From Ciborinia camelliae (taxonomy: Eukaryota; Ascomycota; Leotiomycetes; Helotiales; Sclerotiniaceae): DNA of 64,000 nucleotides. Shown here in pieces: positions 48,792 to 58,601 of this stretch (positions within the stretch are counted from its first letter, which is position 1; each line of letters begins with the position of its first letter). A program made the position numbers and the translations under genes. The notes below the pieces were generated by a model. That model made no database searches and was not told where the DNA came from. It saw only the letters and a program-made list of their open reading frames with translations. The DNA is taken from the NCBI GenBank assembly GCA_025890175.1, contig JANPYM010000003.1, positions 882,644 through 946,643 of the forward strand, read 5' to 3'.

Positions 48792-48938
48792 TGTATTAGT
48801 TTTAATAAAAAAAAATATAAATTTAAGATTTAAATTAAAATTATTTATAAGCAAGGTTCTAAGCTAATACTACGCTAGTATAATCCCCATGTGACCTGAT
48901 AAATCCACCCCTGTTACTCCCCCCTGGCGCACCTAACA
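48792..48938. repeat. right LTR of outer element
   Basis: Mirror situation to the left copy: the first half is converted to A/T and the outer half keeps G and C (ATCCCCATGTGACCTG, CCCCCTGGCGCACC). Normal genomic composition resumes here. Confidence 0.75.
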
Positions 48939-51102
48939 GTTGTACTTTGTGAGTCTTGGAATTAAAATCAGCAATGATCAGCCTCAATAAGCCACAATTA
49001 TATTTCTAAATTTAGTATACCCCTCTGTCTCTTCCCTTCCTATTTTTAGTATCAGCCGCGACGAGACTTCCAGAATATAGGTAGGTAAACTGATCGCAAT
49101 TCAATCGTAGAGATGGATGGCTAATGGTTCTTTTCTTCGCTTACAGACTACATACAGTACATTGAAAACCTATCATAGGATAGTGTGTAATAGGTTACTT
49201 GAAGTTACTTGAAGTATTGCAACTTATCAATCTTATATCCCTCTACTTAAAACAAGAACACACATACACATACCGGTATATAGATAGGCAGGCTTGAAGT
49301 TTATCAACCATCTGTTATATCCTCGGCTTTAACCTTCTTCTTACTTTTACTTAAGTATTATTGGCCTTAACCCCGCAGTAACCTCCAATTTATCTTTATC
49401 TATTAGTGCGGAGGGGCTATGAAACTCTAGTTGTCTGGACTCTGGACTCTGGACTTTGGACTTTGAATAGGTTTGTATCAATCATTTCTAGGTAGGTCAG
49501 GTTAATACTATGCATAACATAGGTAATATGTAATTTAGTTCAACAAACAATAACCAGGTTTTAAACCAACAGGTCGGTTATCCTTTCTTTCTTCTCCTCC
49601 TATATGTTCAGCTCAAGTGTTCATTTCTTCAGCTTTCTATTCCAAACTTCCAAACCTCCAAACCTCCAAACTTCCAAACGATGAATGTTTTACTATACCG
49701 TAGATCAAAAATTGCCGAGGACCAAGATCAACCTTAAGACCCATTATCCATACCTATCCATATCCATCTCCATACCTACCTGTATCCATATCCATATCCC
49801 CATCTAATCCGACGGATTAGAATTTTGTACATCTATCTTCAATACATACCTACCTATATAATATATATATAACTTTTCCACCGAAATTCTTCTCATCCAA
49901 AGAGCTAATCTAAATCACATGCATCCAGATATCCAGCTTATATATTCTATCCCAGAATAAATCTAACTTTATTTTGCTATACATACATGCGCTTCTCCCT
50001 ACCTACCTACCTACCTACCTTACCTACCTTACCTACCTAGTATCTAATCTAGATTTAGCTTTAGATTTAGCTCATACATAACGCACCTAGCCAGACTGAA
50101 GACAACTATAATAACTACGTTTACAAATTTATAAATAAGTAGGTATCTACTAGGTAGGTATCTAGGTACCTATTCAATACAAGTTGCACCACCACCAACA
50201 ACAACGACAACAATAACAAGCAGTTTTCTTTTTTTTTTCAAGGAGTAAATAAGTGAGTAAGTGAGTAACGATCAATCCAATCCAATCCAATCCAATCCAA
50301 TCCAATCCAATCCAATCCAATCCAATCCAATCCAATCCAATCCAATCCAATCCGAACTTCAGACGTACTCTACTCTACTAATTATAACGAGGTAGATAGG
50401 CTTTTATCCGTATTTTTCCAAGTCCGGGATATTTATTATTACTCTTCGAGAGACCCAGATGTCTGCTATGTTAAATATACCTAGGTATATATATATATAT
50501 ATATAAACCGAAGTATGCAGAAGACGGCAAATATCTAAACCCACTCCCACACCAACTACAATAAAAATGGCAATTGAAGACTAAAACTAATAAGAGTTAC
50601 AGTTACTTAACACTTAACGAATACGAAGTATCCACAGATAGATAGCTACCTAGATAAATCTATATACATCAATGATACCAATACCAATACCAATACCATC
50701 CATCCACACACAACCCGCAACTTCCATACAAATTCCACATACAAATTCCACATACAAACCCATCATAATAGATCTAACCATACAACCCCCATCCCATATA
50801 ATCAACCGGTTATACACATGACTAACCCCAACACATATGACATTTCCCAGGACTCGCGAGTATCAACTTTTACATATCCAAGGACAGTCTCAACCAAACA
50901 TTTGATTCTATTCATATGCAGCATCAAGATGATAGGTATGTAGATAAATATCATAAAATCGTTAAACTCTGTTCAAATATATACAATAGAACCGCGATTC
51001 CCAGCCCTCAGCCCTGAAGATCCCACCTACCTATCTGGATTCCCAACACCGACTTTAAATAGGTAGTTAACTCCCCCTTCCCTCCGCTTCCCTCCGCGTC
51101 AC
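48939..51102. other. repeat-rich intergenic region
   Basis: Normal base composition resumes, but no gene is visible in 2.2 kb. The stretch contains CTGGACT repeats (about 49,435-49,462), TCCAAAC repeats (about 49,647-49,680), CCATATC/CCATACC repeats, CCTACCTACCTT (about 49,999-50,040), the (TCCAA)15 array, a TA run (about 50,486-50,503) and ATACCAATACC repeats (about 50,675-50,698). Confidence 0.65.
50276..50353. repeat. (TCCAA)15 pentanucleotide array
   Basis: Fifteen perfect head-to-tail TCCAA units, each giving a CCAAT box on the plus strand. It is the longest perfect microsatellite in the window. Confidence 0.97.
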
Positions 51103-52565
51103 TTAATAAGTATCGTTACTGGTATAGTTTTCCCTAGCGGCGAATTGCAAGACACCGGCGCCAACATCGAAAACGGTCACGACATTCTTCTGGAATGTGT
51201 CGCCCAAGATGTAAAGATCCTCGCTCTCGTCACTTCCACCATCGTTGATGCCCGTAATGCAAACCTCATTTCCGTCATCATCGGTGCCGGCTGGGAGGAT
51301 CATATCGAGAGGGTTGGTGTAGAAAACGGTACCACCAATCTTAATACTGAAAACTGGTGGGGTAGCAGTGCAAGAGACGACGTAAGCACCGTCAGTTGAG
51401 CTGTATGTGGCAGCTGGCGAGAAAGCCTTGTTAATGGCATTGGCCATAGTGGTGGGGAGGTAGTTGAGTGTAGTTCCCGAATCCACAATGTAGGCTGGAG
51501 TAGAGGCACCGGAGAGGGATTTTCCGTTCAGGTACGCAGCTTCAATGTTGATGGTATAGAAATCGTATGTATCTGGGTATCCGGTGATGGATGTCACAAG
51601 GATAGGAGTGCTTGCGAAATCTTGGACGAAACTAACGGGTGGAACACCGCCGAGAGCAAGGTAACCTGCAGCACCGGACAAGTCGCGCTCGATGGCGAGA
51701 CTGAAAAGGGAGTCTACGAGTCCATCTTTGTACATGGTGGTGAAGATGGGGTTGTAGACTTCTTGGGTACTACCGTCATAGGCGGATGTGCTGATGTGAG
51801 GTTAGTATTAGTTATTTTCTTCATCTTGTCGTTTTGAAGAAGACTTACATTCCAGGATATGCCATGCCAACCAAACCACTGGTTGTTCCATCACCCTCCC
51901 ACGCAGCAGAAGTTACTAGAGCAACGGTCGTGGTCACGTCAATACCAGCAAATGTCACTGACTCCTTTCCCATAACACCAGTAAGATATTCTCCATCGCC
52001 GTATTCAATGCTGAATTCTTCACCAGAAATGGTCTTGAATGTGGAATCCTTGGTGTAAGTGGGACCAAATGCACAAGTGGATTCGGTTGTACTCTTTCCG
52101 GTATCGAGGTCAATACAAGAGTACCCAGTCTCAACCAACCAGGTATCACTAGATCCTGTATCGACACTATGGGAGAGATAAAAATATTAGTTTTCCGCTC
52201 GTTGCTAATCTATGGAGTTGAGTAGGAAAACTTCGAGAAAATACTAACATGACCTCAAAAGTCTGCGATCCAAACGTAATATTCGTGGCGAATTCCTCAC
52301 CCTCGAACAAACTGACCAAACCAGTACTCTTCCCATCGGCAATATCCAAGTTCTTCAAAAACTTGGCTGCACTTCTAACTTTCGACCCTCCAGTAGATTT
52401 CTTAAGTTCCAAGACATGGTCGGTAACGACGGGGATGCTTCTTGGTCTGGAGGGAATAGCGTTGCGGACTGAGATCTTGGAGTTTGAGGCGCGGGGAAGC
52501 ACGCGGGCGGTGGTGAGGGAGAGAAGGGAGAGGGTAGTGAGGGTGGAGAGGACGGGGATATACAT
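51103..52565 (-). CDS. secreted pepsin-like aspartyl protease (family A1)
   Basis: Exons 52565-52249, 52166-51849 and 51790-51103 (minus) give 440 residues. A signal peptide (MYIPVLSTLTTLSLLSLTTARVLP) and a propeptide of about 70 residues precede the mature enzyme. The two catalytic aspartates are D108 in IVDTGSSDTW, created by the first splice junction, and D315 in YIVDSGTTLNYL. The hydrophobic-hydrophobic-Gly motif before the end is LYILGDTFQKNVVTVFD. The flap Tyr is in IEYGDGEYLTG. Such enzymes are secreted or vacuolar and cut proteins at acidic pH; fungi have many paralogues and the exact role is not readable. An in-frame ATG at 52679 would precede the signal peptide and is unlikely to be used. 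Two NxS/T sites near the C-terminus (ENYTSNDT) fit secretion. No GPI signal is seen. Confidence 0.95.
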
Positions 52566-54356
52566 CTTGGTGGTTGTGTATGGGAAGCTGGAATGTGACA
52601 ATGAAGAAGAAACTGGGCACTTGAAGAATGCTGGAGAAAAGGAAGAGAAAGCCAAGACAGAGGAAAGATGCTGCTTCATATACTGATTTGAAATGACGCG
52701 AGCATATCTGCAAATGATAGCACGATGCGCATAGCTCCCTGAGCTATCACCTCAACTACCACACTCCCTTGCAAGAAAAAAAAGAGACTTCTTCACATGC
52801 ATGCGCGGTGCAGATCTAAAAAAGGCAGTTGAAGAAAAGATATCGTGGGAATTGAGTTTCCTAGTTTCCTATCGTAGTTATCTTGATCCGCTGCAAGGCA
52901 CATTGCCCCATATGACCCCTCCATCATATCTTCATTCTCAACATCGATCGGCTCGGAGAAAGAAAAGGTTTTCAAGGGGAAAAAACGCGCCAGTTATTAT
53001 TGGTGGATAAAGAACCAAGAGATCCTACATGGATCTAGAAACAGAGGTAGTAAGGTTATTTGCGGAGAAACATAGCCGTGAGCACTGAGTACATAGTACG
53101 GAGACATCGACAAAAGGGATGGTATTCCGTAGGAGGGGTGGTAGAGGAGAACAAGATAAGCATTTCTCATCCCGGCAGCAATCATTGGCATTCAGAAGTG
53201 GGAGTGGATGGTCGTTCAGGGGAGTTACCTATTTGAGATGATATCTTATCACACAGTGTAATCACACGCAAAGGGGAAGGAGATATCTGCAGATTATGCG
53301 GCCCGGAGCAGTGTAGCGCTCGACCTTGTGCAGGGTGGGGTTCATTCAAGCTTTTGTGGAGAGTTTTGCCGAGGCGCGGGCCGTTACAGTATGCATGCAG
53401 CAAATGCTACACAGGGGGTGGTGTGTTGGCGCGAGAATCGAGATGGTTTGCTGATGCCGAGCAAGTCCCGTGGCGATAAGTGGCATATTTATCTAGGTAG
53501 TAGTACTTCTTAATTACTTTACTTGATTGGGTTTGGTTACTTAGGTAGTTGGATTAATGGAGTTTGGAGTTGATTTGTGCTTGATTGGGTTTGGTTACTT
53601 AATGGAGTTGATTTGTGCTTGATTAACTTCTTGATTAATATATTAGTTGATTATATTATACTGATTATTTTACTTGATTGGGTTTGGTTGCTTAGTAGAT
53701 AGTAGTTGGATGAGTGGAGTTGATTTGTGCTATAATTATATTGATTGACTTAAGTTGATTATATTTATATTTTATGTGTTGAATATGTGTTAATTATATA
53801 CACTTTTTGAATGGATGAAGCTAATGGACCCTAAGCCTTAATGATATGCCCTCTTTTACATGTGTGAACTGGCATCGAGGGTTTAACCAAACCTTAAGAC
53901 GGGTGATTATTTCATAATTAGTAGTTGCGATAAGTATACCTATCTATCTATAGTCATCTCCGTGTCTACTAGATACTATCGGATTGTTTATATGTTTGTT
54001 TATCGAGGATGTATTTGTATGTATGTTTGTTTGTTCATGGTCGTTATGTCACTTATGATTTTTATCAAGGGGAAACTTACCTATTAGGTTTTTTTAAAAA
54101 TATTTATATGTATTGGTTCTTATTTTTTTTAGGGTTTTTTAGAGGTTTTCTAAAATGCAACGTAATCTATCCTAAAACTCCTTGCGACTGCGGGTCAATA
54201 TTGGGGGGTTCTGTGGTTATTATCATGCGATTTGGTCTTCACCTACCTGAGGTTTTCTAAAATGCAACGTAATCTATCCTAAAACTCCTTGCGACTGTGG
54301 GTCAATATTGAGGGGTTCTGTGGTTAATTATTCATGCGATTTGGTTTGGTCTTCAC
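52566..54356. other. intergenic, several degenerate tandem repeats, no supported gene
   Basis: Upstream region of the protease followed by A/T-richer spacer. Repeat clusters at 53522-53730 and 54142-54361 are listed separately. Short frames on both strands (for example 52,793-53,010 and 53,182-53,513) have no domain and poor context. Confidence 0.55.
53522..53730. repeat. degenerate repeats of CTTGATTGGGTTTGGTTNCTTA / GGAGTTGATTTGTGC
   Basis: Three copies begin near 53522, 53580 and 53673. Each has the TTGATTGGGTTTGGTT module followed by GTGGAGTTGATTTGTGC or a close variant, with variable spacers. Confidence 0.8.
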
Positions 54357-54361
54357 CTACC
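54142..54361. repeat. 107-bp tandem duplication at the 3' end of the gene at 54357
   Basis: Copy 1 is 54142-54248 and copy 2 is 54249-54361, both starting GAGGTTTTCTAAAATGC and ending TCTTCACCTACC. They differ by a few substitutions and about six inserted bases. The stop codon of the minus-strand gene lies in the last bases of copy 2. Confidence 0.92.
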
Positions 54362-55142
54362 TTACAACAGTCCACCCCAAGGATGATTTCTCTTTCTGTG
54401 GTTCGTCACTTGTCGAACTCTGAGAGGTTGGCGTGTCGAACTTTGAGAGGTTGGCGTTGTACCACCCATTCAACCTACGATCTGTCTTCGAGCCGATGTG
54501 GATCTGCTCGAGCTTTGCCTTGCCGACTCTGACGAAGAGTTTCCACTGCGTGAACTTGAGACGGTAGAACTGGGCGGCGTTGGAGAGCTGCGTGAAGTTC
54601 TCGCGCGGCATGCGGAGCGTCACTTCGAGACGAGTGATTCTGCGGAAGCGGTTGAGGACCGAGACGAGGTTGAAGAACGTGGGGTTGTGGTTTGACTTCA
54701 TGACGTCGTCGCCATACTGGGGAAGTGTGACGAAGATCAAGCAGGTCTTGGTGTACACTGAGTAGAGCTTCACGATGGCGTGGAACTTGATGATGTCCTC
54801 CTGGTCTGGGTAGTCGGCCTCTTTGAGGTTGATTTTGAGTAGGAGAGTCTCGCCCCCCACGAATGATACCCAGCGGTGGCTGGGGATCTGACCGGGTGCG
54901 AGTGTTGGTTTACCACGGGGTGGCTCGGCAGCCAACCAGTTGGCGTCCCGCTCGGCGTTGGCGGCGATGTGGGAGTCCAACCAGGCCGCCTGGTTGGCGG
55001 CGCGGTTGAGGTTGGCGAGGTTTGTGGTCGGATCGCGGATCGGCTGTTTGTCGTGGTCGTTTGGGTCCGGCTGTGTGCCGTCGCGGGTTGGACTAGGAAG
55101 TCTGTCGCGGACGGTTGAGTTTCTGGCGTTTGAGTTCGACAT
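54357..55142 (-). CDS. uncharacterised protein (261 aa)
   Basis: A single exon encodes 261 residues from the ATG at 55142 (MSNSNARNSTVRD). An upstream in-frame ATG at 55223 would give 288. I do not recognise the family. The first 75 residues are polar and probably disordered (PSPTRDGTQPDPNDHDKQPI). From about 85 on the sequence looks like a folded alpha/beta domain, with WVSFVGGETLLLKINLKEADYPDQEDI, CLIFVTLPQYGDDV and RFRRITRLEVTLRMPRENF as regular hydrophobic patterns. The tail is Ser/Thr-rich. The gene is richer in G+C than its surroundings. It is bounded on both sides by unrelated tandem duplications, one of which contains its stop codon. It may be a lineage-specific gene. Confidence 0.62.
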   Translation of the reverse strand: MSNSNARNSTVRDRLPSPTRDGTQPDPNDHDKQPIRDPTTNLANLNRAANQAAWLDSHIAANAERDANWLAAEPPRGKPTLAPGQIPSHRWVSFVGGETLLLKINLKEADYPDQEDIIKFHAIVKLYSVYTKTCLIFVTLPQYGDDVMKSNHNPTFFNLVSVLNRFRRITRLEVTLRMPRENFTQLSNAAQFYRLKFTQWKLFVRVGKAKLEQIHIGSKTDRRLNGWYNANLSKFDTPTSQSSTSDEPQKEKSSLGWTVVR

Positions 55143-56336
55143 TCTGACGGTCGGGATGTTGTTGTTGTTTCGAGTGATCTGATTGACGATTCGTTTTGTT
55201 GTGAGTGAAAGTCTTGCTTGCACTCTTTGTTTGAATTGTCTTGTTGATGATTCTGATGATGAAATGAAAAAGAGAATTATAAGGTAAGAGATGATTCCTT
55301 AAATAGTGGTTTGGGGGCTACTATTCCGACCCTGTTCAGATATCTGAATAACAAGCAACTCAGTGTGAGAACAGTCTAACCGTCTACTTTCATATTATCC
55401 TCCTGCATTTTGAATATGAAGGCTACTATTCCGACCCTGTTCCGATTAACGAGCAACTCAGTGTGAGAACAGCCTTGCCGTCTACTTTCCTATTGTCCTC
55501 TTGCATTTCGAATATGAACAATCCTGCAAGCTACTGCAGTCGTTGTGAAAGTAATTATTCGGGTAAATGGCAGGATATCGTGTCGCCATAACTTGTGGAT
55601 GAAACAATCGTAACAAAATTGAAGATTTCGAACCCATCAAGCATAACCACCCTCTCTGTCAATTCTGAACAATGATTAGCGCATTGTTAGCTGAAGCTAT
55701 TCGACCCCAATTTTAGAAGGGTTGTTCATTCATATGCTTTTAACGGGCAAATAGATCAATTTACTACAATTGTTCCAGACTAACCTGTTGAGACTGTTTA
55801 GGGGTTCTGTTCGTAGATATTTGTGAGCCCAGCACATCATAAATCCATGACAAGCAAAACATATTACTTGCCTCTAGTATGACGGGAAATCCACTAGTAC
55901 TATCCCATGTGGGTAATCATAAAGCCTGGAATCTTTTTTTAGCTACACTGGTCAAGTCCTGTAAAATACAATCTTTTTGTGTGTTAAGTAGATCAAAGAT
56001 GCATCTTGTGCGCGTGAGTGAATAAAGGAGTTTGCTTTTCGTCAAAAGGAGCTTACAGATAGTATCCACAAGACGTGGTGAGAAATAGATAATAACTCGC
56101 AATTTATTGTTGCGCGCTAGGTATTTACAAGCGATGTTGACTATTTATTTATTTGTCTGCTAATACAAGTGTGCCGAGAGAGGGACTGCCATCATCTAGA
56201 AAATGATTAAACTCGCAAAAAAAGCTTTTCGGCCCAGTATGCACCTACAAGGTACAAGAATAACAACCATGCATTAACAAATTGATATTGGGATTGTAAT
56301 ACAAAATCGTGCGACTGATGGGCCTTGCCAATGTTC
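55143..56336. other. intergenic, contains a 105-bp tandem duplication
   Basis: Upstream region of the gene at 54357 and 3' flank of the taxilin gene. Apart from the duplication at 55316-55518 it is unremarkable A/T-rich DNA; a short frame at 55,917-56,102 has no support. Confidence 0.55.
55316..55518. repeat. 105-bp tandem duplication upstream of the gene at 54357
   Basis: Copy 1 starts at 55316 and copy 2 at 55421, both with GGCTACTATTCCGACCCTGTTC. They share AGCAACTCAGTGTGAGAACAG and CGTCTACTTTC. Copy 2 lacks about 7 bases (ATATCTG). It lies about 170-380 bases before the start codon, so it could duplicate promoter elements. Confidence 0.9.
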
Positions 56337-58254
56337 TCAGTGGACGCCGTTCGCAGCAGTCAAGCCATTTATGGCCGGGGGAGGTGGTGGTACAGGTCCA
56401 AAGGGTCTTGGAGGTTCCGGGTGAACATCTTCCTCGGTATCCTCATCATATTCTCCTTCACTTCCTTCTTCCTCACCCTCATCATACTCGTACTCGCTCT
56501 CCGTACCTTCCAAGTCTCCTTCGGCATACTCTCCTTCCACCGTTCCAGCCATGCCTTGGGTAAGGCCTCGTCCTTGCCTCTGCATCTGATCAATGATATC
56601 CCTCAACTTATCATTTCTTTTCTTTAGTGCCTCAATTTCATGGGTACTCTTATTGCGTTCCTCGGCCATCGTGAGAATGTTCTTATTGGTAACTTCATGT
56701 TTTCGAGTCAAAGCCATGTTCTCCTTTTCAAGACGCTTGGTCTTTTTCGACATTTCTTCCATCTCCTTGCGAAACGTTAGAAATAGGTCATTGCTGTTGT
56801 TGAGCGTATCTTCCACCTGGCGGGCAATTAGCTCTAGGCATCTAATAGCACCACGCGACCAATATAATCATGTATAGAAAAGTAGGTCATACCTGCTTGA
56901 ACTTTTCAACATAGATATTCAGCTGATTTCGCAACTCAGTTTCAGTTTTGGAAAAGGTAAGAACCTGCTGATTCAGCTGCTTTGCCCGATTTACCTCCTG
57001 TTCAGCGGCTCTTCGCTCACGCTCAAACCTGGCAAGATTGTACTGAACTTCGAGCTCCTTTGTACGTAGAAGAGAATGGAAGTGAAGCTCCCGCAATTCA
57101 TACTGGTCAATTAAAGACTTAAATCTTGCTTTGAAACTGCAGGAGAAATGGTTAGTGTGTGGACCAGCGGGGACATGGAGGAAAGGAACGTACAGCTCGT
57201 CAATCTCAGGGTTGACAACCACAGTTTGGGGATGATCCTTTTTATCTTGATAGTCCTGGAACTGCCACAGAATTTCATCCCATTTCTGATCCCACTCCTC
57301 TTTGGCCTTCTTATCATTATCTAGTAGAGTCTTATTTTCACCCTAACCCCGCTTAGCATCCGTAAACTCGCATGTACCCAACAGAATGCGCACCTTGAGT
57401 CTATTATTCTCTTTCTGTAATTCCCTACAGAGTTTCTCCAACTTTTCTCGTAGGGTATTGGATTTGCCAAGGTCAGTCCTCGCAACATCTTTCTCCTTCT
57501 GCAGCACATCACCACGCTTCTTGTTCTTCTGGTTCTCCCGCTCCAAGCGTTTCATGTCCGCAAAGAGTTCGGTGACCCTCCTTCCGAGTGTCTCAATTTT
57601 TTGAATTTCGTCCATTTTTGATGTGAGGTTATTAAGTTCTCGATTCGCTTTTTTGACTTCGCGTTCTGGAAAGCACAATCGGTTAGCAATTTTTTCGAAC
57701 AAAACTCAATCTCACATTGCCCCTCCATTTGCACTCGGCGGGGGATTCCTGAAGAAACAAATCGGCCATTCCTGTAGCCTTCCAAAAATGAACAAATGAC
57801 ACCAGTCCACTTGGATCTATCTTGGACCCAAAAAATAACACCCCTCCATTAAAAATGAGCCACACTCATCAATTCAGTTCTGAGGCGAAGCGCTTACCCC
57901 TCTCCTTCGCCGCGACACAATTGGAGTGGAAAATGCGCACCGCAGTAGATATTTGGCGCAGAATGCAAATTGGTGATGGGGAAGGAGTATCTAAAATGGG
58001 CAAAACGAACCAATCTCTGCCTCTAGATCCTTCTCTCCGGCTGCATCTAGTTCCAGTTGCGAGATTTTGGCCGCAATCAGTTTCGAAGCTTCACTCGGAT
58101 CCGTGGCCTTCTTCTGCTTTCCCTTCTTAATCCCAGCATCGTTATGGTGATGATGTCCATTGGGATAGTCGGCATGGGTATGATTCGCATTCGTGGAGGT
58201 CGTTCTTGAATTTGTAGGGCCAGGTGCGTAAGTGGGATTTGCCGCAGTCGACAT
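56337..58254 (-). CDS. taxilin-family coiled-coil protein
   Basis: Exons 58254-58011, 57665-57394, 57342-57194, 57136-56893 and 56816-56337 (minus) give 462 residues. Taxilins are long coiled-coil proteins that in animals bind syntaxins and act in vesicle traffic; the fungal role is poorly known. Residues 1-60 are polar and His-rich (NGHHHHN). From about 82 to 385 the protein is continuous heptad-type coiled coil, including KMDEIQKIETLGRRVTELFADMKRLE, LEKLCRELQKENNRLK, the conserved core RFKSLIDQYELRELHF and YVEKFKQVEDTLNNSNDLF. The C-terminus is acidic and then Pro-rich (EEDVHPEPPRPFGPVPPPPP). All junctions keep the taxilin motif in frame. The first intron is long (345 nt) with an unusual GTTCGT donor. 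The gene is divergent from CYM1. Confidence 0.92.
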
Positions 58255-58601
58255 AGTTGATACTCAATGTAAATATCTATTTGATGTTTATGAGCGACGA
58301 TTGCTGTTGTCGCAATCTAATTTTAGGTGGTTTTATGTATTGTCTTTGCTTCTCTGCACGTTGACGTTCTTCCTCAAAATAAGATATTATGAGGTTGATT
58401 ATAACAAGCTAGTGGTGGCCCGGCAATCGGGCAATCAAATCAAATCATGAAATTTCACTGAAGCGAACAATCAAATCAACAACCACCTTTCTTTGCGCCT
58501 GACAATATTAATTCACCATCCTTTCCCTCTTTCCCCTCCTTCCCCTTCTTCCTTCCTTCCTCGCATTTTTTGTATGTTTAATGATATACTGATTGGAAAA
58601 T
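58255..58601. promoter_or_regulatory. shared 347-bp promoter of the taxilin gene and CYM1
   Basis: The two start codons face away from each other and are 347 bases apart, so regulatory sites must be shared or overlapping. Visible elements are repeated CAATC/AATCAAATC motifs near 58,425-58,480 and a pyrimidine tract at about 58,519-58,563, shortly before the CYM1 start. Confidence 0.6.

Larger units (their letters stand above)
27071..48938. mobile_element. outer LTR retrotransposon, RIP-destroyed, containing two nested elements
   Basis: The two ends carry a direct repeat (27071-27217 and 48792-48938) that starts TGTATTAG and ends CTAACA in the better copy. It matches without gaps, with transition differences only, for about 125 bases; the last 20 bases are less certain. 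Everything between is almost pure A/T with no frame above about 80 codons. Subtracting the nested middle element leaves about 7.8 kb, a usual size for an LTR retrotransposon. No matching 5-bp target duplication is found (GAAAA versus GTTGT), so the exact ends may be off or the copy rearranged. The composition shift coincides with the repeats. Superfamily and orientation cannot be read. Confidence 0.75.

Noticed and set aside
27066..48943. Target-site duplication for the outer element
   Set aside because: The five bases on each side (GAAAA and GTTGT) do not match, so none is claimed.
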